Source: Comamonas sp. B21-038
GTDB taxonomy: Bacteria; Pseudomonadota; Gammaproteobacteria; Burkholderiales; Burkholderiaceae_C
Assembly: GCF_022387135.1 (NCBI RefSeq)
Contig: NZ_CP092462.1
Coordinates: 372,001-436,000 of the forward strand
Length of the DNA stretch: 64,000 nt
Direction of reading: 5' to 3'
A program made the position numbers and the translations under genes. The notes beneath the pieces were generated by a model, which was not told the origin of the DNA, did not search any database, and was given only the letters and a program-made list of their open reading frames with translations. Within the stretch, counting starts at the first letter, position 1; every line of letters starts with the position of its first letter. Positions 24,369-32,926 of the stretch are shown here, one piece after another.

Positions 24369-25348
24369 TACGCGCTCAGGTTGAGCTCGTCAAACAGCTC
24401 GCTGTAGATGCGGTAGCGGTTTTCGCTGATCGGCAGTTCGGCATGGCCGTTTTGTACCGCGTTGATCACGCCGCAGCCGGGCTCATGCAGATGGGTGCAG
24501 TTGTAGAACTTGCATTCCTTGGCATGGGCGCCGATGTCGGGCATGCAGGCGGCCAGCTGCGTGGGCGCGATGTGGTACAGGCCAAACTCCTGGAAGCCGG
24601 GTGAGTCGATCAGCGCCGTCTTGCGCGCCTCATCCACCCAGTACAAGGTGGTGCTGGTGGTCGTGTGCTTACCGGTGTTCAGCGCCTGCGAGATCTCGTT
24701 GGTCGCGACATTCGCATCCGGTATCAGCAGGTTGATCAAGGTGCTCTTGCCGACGCCCGAGGGGCCGAGCACCAAGGTGGTCTTGCCTTCGAGCAGGCCA
24801 TAGATGGCGTCGCGGTCTTGCTCATCGGCGCCTTCCAGTGCGAAGGGCAGCACCGTGTAGTGCGGCGGGTCCTCGGCCTGGTCGCGCATGGTGCGGTAGG
24901 GCTCCAGCCGTTCCCAGGCGCGCAAGAAGGGCTCGCCCAGGTCCATCTTGTTGAGCGCAATGATCGGCGTGATATGCGCCGCTTCGGCCGCGATCAGCGC
25001 CCGTGCCAGCTGCACCTCGCTGAAGACCGGCTCGGCCGCGATCAGGATCAGCAGCTGGTCCAGGTTGGCCGCAAAGGTCTTGGTGCGGATGTCGTCCTGG
25101 CGGTAGAACACATTGCGCCGCTCCAGCACTTTCTCGATCGTACCCTCATCGCCCTGGCCCGGCGGCGGGGCCAGCCAGCGCACCTGGTCGCCGACGACGG
25201 CCTGGCTCTTCTTGCCCCGGGGGTGGCAGATGCGGCGCACGCCGTCAGGCGTCTCCACCACGCAGTGGCGGCCATAGCTGGCGACGACCAGGCCGGTCTG
25301 GGTACCACTGTGGCTGGGGGCGCTGGCGCGTCTTGCAGGTTTTGCCAT
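24365..25348 (-). CDS. rsgA: Ribosome small-subunit-dependent GTPase A
   Basis: A 327-residue circularly permuted GTPase that acts in late 30S maturation. The order is an N-terminal OB fold, then G4 ALNKMDLG, then P-loop LGPSGVGKSTLIN, then G3 LIDSPGFQEF, and a C-terminal zinc-binding segment ECKFYNCTHLHEPGC. The start MAKPARRASAPS at 25348 gives the expected length. It begins 5 bp after the phhB stop, so the two are co-translated from one operon with the M48 protease gene. Confidence 0.96.
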   Translation of the reverse strand: MAKPARRASAPSHSGTQTGLVVASYGRHCVVETPDGVRRICHPRGKKSQAVVGDQVRWLAPPPGQGDEGTIEKVLERRNVFYRQDDIRTKTFAANLDQLLILIAAEPVFSEVQLARALIAAEAAHITPIIALNKMDLGEPFLRAWERLEPYRTMRDQAEDPPHYTVLPFALEGADEQDRDAIYGLLEGKTTLVLGPSGVGKSTLINLLIPDANVATNEISQALNTGKHTTTSTTLYWVDEARKTALIDSPGFQEFGLYHIAPTQLAACMPDIGAHAKECKFYNCTHLHEPGCGVINAVQNGHAELPISENRYRIYSELFDELNLSAY

Positions 25349-25353
25349 GTCTC

Positions 25354-25698
25354 TCAGGCCAGCTGCAGCAGGGCTTCGATGCGGCGCGCGCATTCAAAGT
25401 CGGTGACCGACAGCCCATGCACATCATGGGTGTTGAAGCGCACCACGCAGCGGTTGTAGTGCACCGACAGGTCCGGGTGGTGGTCCTGCGTATGGGCCAC
25501 CAAGGCCACGCCGTTCACAAAGGCCATGGTCTCGTAGTAGTTGGCAAAGCGGAAGGTCTTCTCGATGGCCACGTCGGCGCCATCACCGCTCAGCACCCAA
25601 CCGGTCAGTTGGCTCAGCTGTGTCACCACCTCGGAGGCGGACAGCGCGCGGCGGCTCTGGGTGGACCAGTCTTGTTTGGGCAGATGGGTTTCAGTCAT
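25354..25698 (-). CDS. phhB: Pterin-4a-carbinolamine dehydratase
   Basis: A 114-residue dehydratase that recycles the tetrahydropterin cofactor of aromatic amino acid hydroxylases. The active-site motif HTQDHHPDLSVHYNRCVV contains the expected His-His-Pro and ends in HDVHGLSVTDF. The ATG at 25698 lies inside the end of the M48 protease gene (8-base overlap), so translation is coupled. No phenylalanine hydroxylase gene is in the window; the partner must be elsewhere or the protein has a second role. Confidence 0.93.
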   Translation of the reverse strand: MTETHLPKQDWSTQSRRALSASEVVTQLSQLTGWVLSGDGADVAIEKTFRFANYYETMAFVNGVALVAHTQDHHPDLSVHYNRCVVRFNTHDVHGLSVTDFECARRIEALLQLA

Positions 25699-26980
25699 GG
25701 GCCAATTGTTGCATGTGGCGGATGCGCTCTACGGCAGGCGGGTGCGAATAGTAATAGCGCACATAGACCGGATCGGGCGTCAACGTGGAGGCATTGTCCT
25801 CGTAGAGCTTGAGCAGGGCGGACTGCAGATCGGCCGCGCGCGTCTGCTGGACGGCATAGGCATCGGCCTCGAATTCATGCTTGCGCGAGGACTGCGCCAT
25901 CAGCGGTGAGACAAAGCTGCTGAATACCGGAATCACCAGCATGAACAGCAGCAAGGCCAGCGCATCGTTGGGGCTGGAGCCGGGCAGGCCCGGGATGTTC
26001 AGGTTGGGCGTGACGCCCAGGCCGGTATAGAACCAGCCCTGCTGCGACAGCCAGCCCAGCAGCGCAAAGCCCAGCAAGGTCAGGCCGAACAGGCCCAGCA
26101 TGCGCTTGATGATGTGCTTGTGCTTGAAGTGTCCCAGCTCATGGGCCAGCACGGCTTCGACCTCGCCGCCATTGAGCTTTTGAAGCAAGGTGTCGAAGAA
26201 CACGACGCGCTTGCTGGCGCCAAAGCCAGTGAAGTAGGCATTGGCATGGGCGCTGCGGCGGCTGCCATCCATCACAAACAGGCCCTTGGCCGCAAAGCCG
26301 CAGCGCTGCATCAAGGCCTGCACCCGGGCCTTGAGGCTCTCGTCTTCGAGCGGCTGGAACTTGTTGAACAGCGGTGCGATGAAAGCCGGGTAGATGACCA
26401 TCAGCAGCAGGTTGAAGCCCACCCAGAAGGCCCAGGCCCAGAGCCACCACCACTGGCCGGCCGATCCCATCAGCCACAGAATGACGGCCAGGATGGGCAG
26501 GCCCACCAATGCGCCCATGGCCGTGCCCTTGAGCAGATCGGCCAGCCACAGGCCGGGCGTCATCTTGTTGAAGCCAAAGCGCTGCTCCAGCACAAAGGTC
26601 TGGTAGTAGCTGGCTGGCAGATCGATGAGGCCGCTGATCAGCGCAAACGCGGCGACCAGGGCCAGCTGCTGCCACATGCCGCCGCCCAGTGCGTCCAGCA
26701 GGCTGGCGTTGAGCAGATCGAGCCCGCCCAACAAGGTCCAACCCAGCAATGTGGCGGTGCCTATCGCCAGGCCCAGCAGCCCAAAGCGCGTTTTGGCGAT
26801 GGTGTAATCGGCCGCCTTGTGGTGCGCCGCCAGGCTGATGCGGTCGGCAAAGAGGGCGGGGACGGCGTCGCGGTGCGCTGCCACATGGCGCATCTGGCGG
26901 CTGGCCAGCCAGAGTTTGGTCAGCACACTGGCGGCCAGTGCGATCGCGAATATCAGGGTGAGCAGCAGCGATGGAGTCAC
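25691..26980 (-). CDS. M48-family (Ste24/CAAX prenyl protease type) membrane metallopeptidase
   Basis: A 429-residue membrane protease. An N-terminal M48_N domain with several helices (LLTLIFAIALAASVL, then RFGFNKMTPGLWLADLLKG) precedes the zinc site VLAHELGHFKHKHI near residue 275. A C-terminal KHEFEADAYAV supplies the third ligand. The start is GTG at 26980; no ATG gives a sensible N-terminus without running into the oppositely oriented orn gene. In bacteria the family trims or degrades membrane proteins. It heads a three-gene operon with phhB and rsgA. Confidence 0.9.
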   Translation of the reverse strand: MTPSLLLTLIFAIALAASVLTKLWLASRQMRHVAAHRDAVPALFADRISLAAHHKAADYTIAKTRFGLLGLAIGTATLLGWTLLGGLDLLNASLLDALGGGMWQQLALVAAFALISGLIDLPASYYQTFVLEQRFGFNKMTPGLWLADLLKGTAMGALVGLPILAVILWLMGSAGQWWWLWAWAFWVGFNLLLMVIYPAFIAPLFNKFQPLEDESLKARVQALMQRCGFAAKGLFVMDGSRRSAHANAYFTGFGASKRVVFFDTLLQKLNGGEVEAVLAHELGHFKHKHIIKRMLGLFGLTLLGFALLGWLSQQGWFYTGLGVTPNLNIPGLPGSSPNDALALLLFMLVIPVFSSFVSPLMAQSSRKHEFEADAYAVQQTRAADLQSALLKLYEDNASTLTPDPVYVRYYYSHPPAVERIRHMQQLAHD

Positions 26981-27040
26981 AAGTGGGGGTGTTGGTGGGG
27001 GAATACCGGACAGTGTAGGGCATAGGCGACAATCGCCCCC

Positions 27041-27652
27041 ATGCAAAACAAGAACACCCTGGATACACAGGCCGAGCCCGTGCCTGAGCTGGCCAAGTCC
27101 GATCTGAACCTGGTCTGGCTGGACTGCGAAATGACCGGTCTGAACCCGCAGGAGCACCGTGTGATCGAGATCGCGCTGGTGGTCACCAATGCCGACCTGA
27201 GCGTGCGTGTTGAAGGCCCGGTGATTGCGATCCACCAAAGTGATGAGGAACTGGCCAAGATGGATGCCTGGAACCGGGGCACCCATGGCCGCAGCGGACT
27301 GACCGAGCGGGTCAAGGCCTCGGTGATTGACGAGGCCGCTGCGCAGGCCGAGGTGCTGCGCTTCATGAAGCGCTATGTGCCCAAGGCCAAGGTGCCCATG
27401 TGCGGCAACAGCATTGGCCAGGACCGCCGTTTTCTGGCGCGCTACATGCCCGATCTGGAGGCCTATTTCCACTACCGCAATGTCGACGTGAGCACGCTCA
27501 AGGAGCTGGCACGCCGCTGGCGCCCCGAGCTGGTCACCGGCTTCAAGAAGGCGCAAAAGCACACTGCGCTGGCCGATGTGCATGAGTCGATTGACGAGAT
27601 GCGGTACTACCGCCAGCATTTTCTGCAGCTGGCGCCCGCAGCAGCTACCTGA
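27041..27652 (+). CDS. orn: Oligoribonuclease
   Basis: A 203-residue DEDDh 3'-5' exonuclease that degrades two- to five-base RNAs and pGpG. Exo I is [13 protein letters not shown] near residue 21, Exo II is [20 protein letters not shown] (20 residues) and Exo III is [15 protein letters not shown]. It is divergent from the M48 gene with a 60-bp gap. Its stop overlaps the end of the convergent lipoprotein gene by 8 bp. Confidence 0.97.
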   Translation: MQNKNTLDTQAEPVPELAKSDLNLVWLDCEMTGLNPQEHRVIEIALVVTNADLSVRVEGPVIAIHQSDEELAKMDAWNRGTHGRSGLTERVKASVIDEAAAQAEVLRFMKRYVPKAKVPMCGNSIGQDRRFLARYMPDLEAYFHYRNVDVSTLKELARRWRPELVTGFKKAQKHTALADVHESIDEMRYYRQHFLQLAPAAAT

Positions 27653-28400
27653 GGTCGAAACGGTTGACCTGGCTGGTTTCGGTCACCAGGGTATCGGTTT
27701 TTCCGGCCTGGTGGGTGACGGCGATTTCTTGGAGGGTGAGCCCACGGTAGGGGCCTGCCGCTGCCACCCAGGTCGTGGTCCGCGTCTCCCGGCTCGCACC
27801 GGGTTGGCCTTCCTGGCTGGCTGCCACGGTGCTGACGAAGCGGCATGCCTCCACGGTTCCAAGAGCGGTCGTGATGGTTTCCCGGCCTGCGTAGGTTCGC
27901 GTCTCGGCCAGCGTGGTCACGGTCTTTGTTTCTCCGTCTGCATTCGAGAAGCTCTCCGTTTGCACGATGGTTTGTGAGGTGGTCTGGCCGGGCTCCATCG
28001 CGATGACTGACTGGCGCGGCGGGGCCAGGCTTTGCCGGCTGGTGGAGCCGATATTGAATGCGTTGTAGCCGTGGTACAGCAGCGCTCCCCCTTCGATGCT
28101 GTAGTGCAGGCTGGTGCGCCCGCTGCTGGGTGCGGGATTGACATAAATGTTGTTGATGCCGTTTTCCTCCGCCTGGCTGGTGACCCAGTGGTATACAAGG
28201 GAGGTCAAAGCCGGCGCATCATTCAAACGGCTGCTCTGGCTGACATAGATTTGCGTGTCCTTGCGGTAAAAACCGACATTGAAGCAGTCGCTGGAATTCT
28301 TGGCTTCTTCTGAACTGTCTCCGCCACCGCCACAAGCGGCCAACAGGGCTGCACTGAGCAGGCCGGTCAGCGCGATGAAAGTTCGTGGATGGCGGGTCAT
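27645..28400 (-). CDS. Hypothetical lipoprotein
   Basis: A 251-residue predicted lipoprotein. A basic N-terminus and hydrophobic core lead to the lipobox LLAAC with Cys23 followed by Gly-rich GGGGDSS, so it is probably anchored in the membrane after signal peptidase II cleavage. The mature part is polar and beta-rich, with [15 protein letters not shown], and repeated Thr/Glu-rich strands such as [20 protein letters not shown] recognise no family. The start at 28400 follows AAGGAGA on the minus strand. It converges on orn with an 8-bp overlap. Confidence 0.8.
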   Translation of the reverse strand: MTRHPRTFIALTGLLSAALLAACGGGGDSSEEAKNSSDCFNVGFYRKDTQIYVSQSSRLNDAPALTSLVYHWVTSQAEENGINNIYVNPAPSSGRTSLHYSIEGGALLYHGYNAFNIGSTSRQSLAPPRQSVIAMEPGQTTSQTIVQTESFSNADGETKTVTTLAETRTYAGRETITTALGTVEACRFVSTVAASQEGQPGASRETRTTTWVAAAGPYRGLTLQEIAVTHQAGKTDTLVTETSQVNRFDLR

Positions 28401-28788
28401 GCGGTCTCCTTGTAGGGGTGTATCCCGAAACATCGTAGAGGCCATGGAGCGCTGGTCAATCACAATGGCTTGGGTTGTTGCGTTTTCCCCTAGGTCTGGG
28501 CTTGGGTGTCCAGCAGCGCTTTTGTTGCACAGATGTCCTACGCTTGATGCGGGAAAACCCGAAACGTGCGATAATTTGCGCTTCCCCGCCAAAACTGGCG
28601 GTTGATACGTACATCTCCCTTCATTCTCTGGGCGTCCAGGTCATGCGATTCGCAGCATGGCCGATTTGAACAAGCCCGCGGCAATCTGTATGGCCGTTAC
28701 CGTTTGATGGTTGATGTTTTTAAACCATGAACGGTACGGAACTGCGTCGCGAAACGCGCAGCGGCCGGCCTATTGCTATTGTTCAAAA
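28401..28788. other. 388-bp region between the lipoprotein and helicase genes
   Basis: It holds the lipoprotein promoter region (minus) and, from about 28570, the promoter and long leader of the helicase (plus). Early in the leader, CCGCC/GGCGG (28586-28590 with 28597-28601) forms a hairpin. A 16-codon open frame (28657-28707) is present but unsupported. Confidence 0.5.
28568..28575 (+). promoter_or_regulatory. Candidate extended -10 promoter of the helicase gene
   Basis: TG-C-GATAAT at 28567-28575 is an extended -10 element; TTGATG at 28544 is 20 bp upstream, longer than ideal. It predicts a leader of about 205 bases. Confidence 0.45.
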
Positions 28789-30837
28789 ATGACGCAAGAC
28801 CTCCATCTGCAGGGCGAAACCGCGCCTGCGCAAAACACTGTTGACGCTACCCAAGAGATCGTCAATACCTCCCCCCTGTCCGCTGAAGCCATCGGCGCTT
28901 CGCAAGAAGGCAATACCGAGCTGGTGGCTGAGGCCGAAGCCGAAGCGCTGCCTGAAGAGCTAAATGGCTTTGTCGAGCTGGGCCTGGCGCCCGAGCTGGT
29001 GCAGGCCGTCAAGGACCTGGGCTACACCCAGCCCACCGCTGTGCAACGGCGCGCCATTCCTTTGGCGATGATTGACGAAGGCAACGACAACCAGCATTTC
29101 ACCGATCTGATGGTGTCGAGCCAGACGGGCTCCGGCAAGACCGCTGCCTTCCTGCTGCCCGTGCTGCACACGCTGATCCAGCAGCAAGGCCAGGCCGAAG
29201 CTGCTGAGCGCGCTGAACACGAACGCCTGGTGGCAGAAGCCCTGGCCCGTGGCGAGCAAGCGCCCAAGCGCGCCAAGCGCAAGAACCCGCTGAGCCCCCG
29301 CAATTTCAAGGCCGCCCAACCTGGCGCGCTGGTGCTGTGCCCCACCCGTGAGCTGGCCCAGCAGGTGGCCCACGACGCGATTGAACTGGTGCGCCACTGC
29401 CGTGGTCTGCGCGTTGCCAACATCGTGGGCGGCATGCCTTACCAGCTGCAAATCGCCAAGCTGCAAAACGCCGACCTGGTCGTCGCAACGCCTGGCCGTC
29501 TGCTGGACCTGCAGCGCTCGATGCAGATCAAGCTCGACAAGGTGCAGTTCCTGGTGGTTGACGAAGCCGACCGCATGCTGGATCTGGGCTTCTCGGACGA
29601 CCTGGCCGAAGTCAACCAGCTGACCGCACAGCGCAAGCAGACCATGATGTTCAGCGCGACCTTCGCGCCCCGCATCCAGCAGTTGGCCATGCGCGTGATG
29701 CATGACAACGGCTCTGGCGTGCAGAAGATCACCATCGATTCGCCCCAGGAAAAGCATGCCAACATCAAGCAGGTGCTGTTCTGGGCCGACAACTCCCAGC
29801 ACAAGCGCAAGCTGCTGGACCACTGGCTGCGTGATGCCTCGATCAACCAGGCCATCGTGTTTGCATCCACCCAGGTGGAATGTGACGGCCTGGCCAACGA
29901 CCTGCAGCAAGAAGGCTTCTCCGCTGTGGCATTGCACGGCGCGCTGAGCCAAGGCCTGCGCAACCGCCGCCTGATGGCGCTGCGCAATGGCCAGGTGCAG
30001 ATCCTGGTGGCAACCGATGTGGCTGCCCGTGGTATCGACGTGCCCACGATCACCCACGTGTTCAACTACGGTCTGCCGATGAAGGCCGAAGACTACACCC
30101 ACCGCATTGGCCGTACCGGCCGTGCTGGCCGCTCGGGCCTGGCGATCACCTTCGCCGAGTTCCGTGACCGCCGCCGTGTGTTCGATATCGAGGCTTACAC
30201 CAAGCAGCAGTTCAAGCCGGAAGTGATTCCAGGCATGGAGCCGCAGCAACGCTTCCCTGCACGCAGCGAAGGCGCGCGTGGCGCAGGCCGTGGTGGTGAC
30301 CGTGGCCGTCCAGGTGCTGGCCGTGGTGGCGAGCGCCGTGGCGGTGGCGGCTTTGGTGCCGACCGTGGTGGTTTCGGTGCCCGCCGTGATGGCGAAGGCT
30401 ATGGCCGCAAGCCAGGCTTTGGCGAGAACGCTGGTTTTGGTGGTGCTCCACGCGGTGGCGACAGCCGTCCGCGTTTCGAGCAGCGCGATGACCGCGCACC
30501 ACGCTTTGAGCAGCGCCCTGACCGTGGCGGCGACCGCTTCCAGGACCGTGGCCCGGACCGTTTCCAGGATCGCGGCGCTGATCGCTTCCAGGACCGCGCA
30601 CCCCGCCCCGAAGGCCGCAGCTTCGACCGCGCGCCTGAGCGCCGTGGCGACCGCTTTGGCGGCGACAACCGTGGCGCTGACAGCCGTGGCCCACGCAGCG
30701 CAGGCCCCCGCCATGCCGGTGGTGGTGACTTCGCCCAGCGCCGCCCAGGTGGTGAAAGCCGCTTTGGTGGTGAGCGCGGTGGCCGTCCCTACAGCCCCGC
30801 CGGTGGTGACCGCAAGCGCACCGAGCGCAGCCGTTAA
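28789..30837 (+). CDS. DEAD-box RNA helicase, RhlE-like, with long RG-rich tail
   Basis: A 682-residue ATP-dependent RNA helicase. After an acidic N-terminal extension come the Q motif (LGYTQPTAVQRRAIP near residue 80), motif I SSQTGSGKTAAF, an unusual basic insertion (PKRAKRKNPLSPRN near 160), then VVDEADRMLD, FSATF and HRIGRTGRAGRSG. From about residue 500 the tail is Arg/Gly/Asp-rich and disordered, with three tandem copies of an 8-residue DRFQDRxx unit. Such tails bind RNA. The long leader suggests post-transcriptional, perhaps cold-responsive, control. The start at 28789 is chosen over 28711, whose added residues lack similarity. Confidence 0.92.
   Translation: MTQDLHLQGETAPAQNTVDATQEIVNTSPLSAEAIGASQEGNTELVAEAEAEALPEELNGFVELGLAPELVQAVKDLGYTQPTAVQRRAIPLAMIDEGNDNQHFTDLMVSSQTGSGKTAAFLLPVLHTLIQQQGQAEAAERAEHERLVAEALARGEQAPKRAKRKNPLSPRNFKAAQPGALVLCPTRELAQQVAHDAIELVRHCRGLRVANIVGGMPYQLQIAKLQNADLVVATPGRLLDLQRSMQIKLDKVQFLVVDEADRMLDLGFSDDLAEVNQLTAQRKQTMMFSATFAPRIQQLAMRVMHDNGSGVQKITIDSPQEKHANIKQVLFWADNSQHKRKLLDHWLRDASINQAIVFASTQVECDGLANDLQQEGFSAVALHGALSQGLRNRRLMALRNGQVQILVATDVAARGIDVPTITHVFNYGLPMKAEDYTHRIGRTGRAGRSGLAITFAEFRDRRRVFDIEAYTKQQFKPEVIPGMEPQQRFPARSEGARGAGRGGDRGRPGAGRGGERRGGGGFGADRGGFGARRDGEGYGRKPGFGENAGFGGAPRGGDSRPRFEQRDDRAPRFEQRPDRGGDRFQDRGPDRFQDRGADRFQDRAPRPEGRSFDRAPERRGDRFGGDNRGADSRGPRSAGPRHAGGGDFAQRRPGGESRFGGERGGRPYSPAGGDRKRTERSR
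30532..30603 (+). repeat. Three tandem 24-bp units in the helicase tail
   Basis: Three successive units encode DRFQDRGP, DRFQDRGA and DRFQDRAP. Third positions differ between copies, so the repeat is kept at the protein level. Confidence 0.8.
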
Positions 30838-30857
30838 TCAGCGCATCGCGCAATGAC

Positions 30858-30887
30858 AAAGAGCTTCCCAAGGGAAGCTCTTTTTTT
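30858..30887 (+). terminator. Intrinsic terminator after the helicase gene
   Basis: AGAGCTTCCC (30860-30869) pairs perfectly with GGGAAGCTCT (30872-30881) and is followed by seven T. Confidence 0.9.
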
Positions 30888-30956
30888 GTGCCTGCCGCGC
30901 AAGGCGGCTGGTGGATGGCAGGACCTTGGCGCCTGGTGTGGCGCATCCGTCAGACG

Positions 30957-32195
30957 TCAGACTGCGTTGTGGCGGCCTATATCGGGCCAGCGGTGGTGAA
31001 AATAGATCCAGCTGACCAGGCCGGTCAGCATCAAGCCCATCGACGCGATGGCCAGTGCCACGGTCGAATGCATGACCAGGGGCGCGAGCACACCTGCGAC
31101 GATGCCATTGGCCACCGACGTGACGACGGCCTGCAGCGAGGAGGCGAGGCCCCGGCGCTCCGGGTGCAGATCCAGCACCAGCAGGGTGACCACCGGGGTC
31201 ATCAACGCCCAGCCGAAGGAATAGATGCCCAGCGGCAGCAAGGCCCAGGCCGGGTGAGGGGGCAGCACCAGGTTCAGCAGCAGGTAGATGCAGGAGGTCA
31301 GGAACATGATCAGAAAGCCGTGGCGTACCTGGCGCTTCGGGGGTATCTTGCCCGCCAGCCTGCCGCTGACCCAGGCGCCCAGCATGATGCCGCCGATGGT
31401 GCAGATGAAGAACCAGAAGAACTGGGTCGGCTGCATGTGCATGTGGGTGCCCAGAAAGGTGGGGGCCGACAGGATGTAGATGAACATGCCATTGAACGGC
31501 ACACCGCTGGCGGCAGCCAGCAGCAAAAAGCGCGGGCTGCTGCACAGCTGCCAGTAGCCGCGCATGAGGTTGCGCACATCAAAGGCCTGGCGTTTTTCGG
31601 GCGGCAGACTCTCGGGCAGCAGGCGCCAGTTGAAGGCCCACAGCAGTGCGCCGATGGCCGTCAGCAGCCAGAAAATGGATTGCCAGCTGGCATAGGCGAT
31701 GAAGACGCCGCCGATCATCGGCGCCACTGCAGGCGCGATGCCGAAGTAGATGGTGATCTGGCTCATCACCCGCTGGGCCTGGGCAGGCGGGAAAAGATCG
31801 CGCACCACCGCACGCGAGACCACAATGCCGGCGCCGGTGGTGCAGCCCTGCAGCGCACGGAACAGAATCAGCTGCGCGGGCGTCTGGGCCAGCGCGCAGC
31901 CGGCCGATGTCAGCGCGAAGGCGGCCAGGCCCCACAGCACGACGGGGCGGCGGCCAAAGCTGTCCGACAGCGCACCGTGGAACAGGTTCATGAACGCGAA
32001 GCCAAACAGATAGGCCGACAGCGTCTGCTGCATCTGCAGCGGCGAGGCGTTGAGCGATGCCGCAATTCCATCAAAGGCGGGCAGGTAGGTGTCGATCGAG
32101 AACGGGCCGAGCATGCCCAGCAGGGCCAGCATGACCGCCAGGATCCATTGGGGCGGGGGCGGTGTGGAGGCGTCTGCAGGGCGTGGTGGGTTCAT
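30957..32195 (-). CDS. Bcr/CflA-family multidrug efflux MFS transporter
   Basis: A 412-residue, 12-helix MFS protein. The segments MLGPFSIDTYLPAFDGIA, QQTLSAYLFGFAFMNLFHG, GALSDSFGRRPVVLWG and QGCTTGAGIVVSRAVVRDL mark the Bcr/CflA drug-proton antiporter family. It has a short Pro-rich N-terminus. It stands alone, convergent with the helicase gene and separated from the GTPase gene upstream by 169 bp. Possible substrates are bicyclomycin, chloramphenicol or sulfonamides; this is family knowledge, not shown here. Confidence 0.92.
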   Translation of the reverse strand: MNPPRPADASTPPPPQWILAVMLALLGMLGPFSIDTYLPAFDGIAASLNASPLQMQQTLSAYLFGFAFMNLFHGALSDSFGRRPVVLWGLAAFALTSAGCALAQTPAQLILFRALQGCTTGAGIVVSRAVVRDLFPPAQAQRVMSQITIYFGIAPAVAPMIGGVFIAYASWQSIFWLLTAIGALLWAFNWRLLPESLPPEKRQAFDVRNLMRGYWQLCSSPRFLLLAAASGVPFNGMFIYILSAPTFLGTHMHMQPTQFFWFFICTIGGIMLGAWVSGRLAGKIPPKRQVRHGFLIMFLTSCIYLLLNLVLPPHPAWALLPLGIYSFGWALMTPVVTLLVLDLHPERRGLASSLQAVVTSVANGIVAGVLAPLVMHSTVALAIASMGLMLTGLVSWIYFHHRWPDIGRHNAV

Positions 32196-32364
32196 GGCCA
32201 GCGCGCCACCGGCCCAGAGGCAGGGGGCGTCGTCAAATAGAGGTGAAGACAGGGCTGCGCTGCAGCCTGGGGCCTGCCCGGTGCGCAGGCAACAGGCGCC
32301 GAGCTTACCTCAAGCGCCGGGGTGCTGCAGTCGCTGCGGTATAGGGGAGCGCTGGGCGAGCCGC

Positions 32365-32907
32365 TCAACGGGGCTGCACTTCGTCGGGCAGCATCGCGGC
32401 GATGATGTCCAGGGTGTCGAGCATTTGCGAAGGGTTGCGCGGATCGGCGCTGAGCACGGGCACCACGCACTCGGCATGGGCCGACAGCCGCACCGTGAAC
32501 ATCTCCTGCTGCGCGGCGGATGCCGGGCGCGCAATCAGCACCACGATGGCCTGGATGTTGGGTGCCGCATGGCATTGCTGTATCAGGTTGATGGTCTGCT
32601 CCATCGCCTGTGGATCATGGATATCGACCATGACGATAGCGCCAAAGGCCAGGGACAGCGCCCATTCGCGCACAAAGTCGTAGCGCTCCTGGCCGGGGCA
32701 GCCGTAGACCTGCAAGGTGTCCTCATCGTCGAGCTTGATTTCGCCAAAGTCGAGGCCCACCGTGGTGGTCTCTTTCGCATGGGCTTGCTTGTCCAGGTTG
32801 GGGACGTCGCATTCGATCGCCAGGCTGCCGCAGAGGCTGCGGATCGCCGTGGTCTTGCCGATACCCATGGGGCCCAGCAGCACGATGCGTTTGATGGGGT
32901 GGTGCAT
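32365..32907 (-). CDS. Small Ras-like GTPase (COG2229/MglA-type) lacking the G4 motif
   Basis: A 180-residue single-domain P-loop protein. The G1 motif LLGPMGIGKTT is at residues 10-20. A switch I Thr-rich segment TTTVGLDFGEI follows near 47. Switch II GCPGQERYDFV is near 69, with Gly in place of the usual first Asp, as in COG2229-type proteins. Where other GTPases have NKxD (G4), this one reads VVLIARPAS, so guanine specificity is doubtful. It is 19 bp downstream of an unknown protein with a winged-helix-like segment; together they look like a switch-and-partner cassette. Relatives (MglA, CvnD) control polarity or signalling. The role here is unknown. Confidence 0.8.
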   Translation of the reverse strand: MHHPIKRIVLLGPMGIGKTTAIRSLCGSLAIECDVPNLDKQAHAKETTTVGLDFGEIKLDDEDTLQVYGCPGQERYDFVREWALSLAFGAIVMVDIHDPQAMEQTINLIQQCHAAPNIQAIVVLIARPASAAQQEMFTVRLSAHAECVVPVLSADPRNPSQMLDTLDIIAAMLPDEVQPR

Positions 32908-32926
32908 GCGGTCCTCCCGTCAGGTG

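Noticed and set aside
28657-28707. A 16-codon leader peptide in the helicase 5' region
   Set aside because: No ribosome binding site is visible and the peptide has no codon pattern suggesting attenuation.
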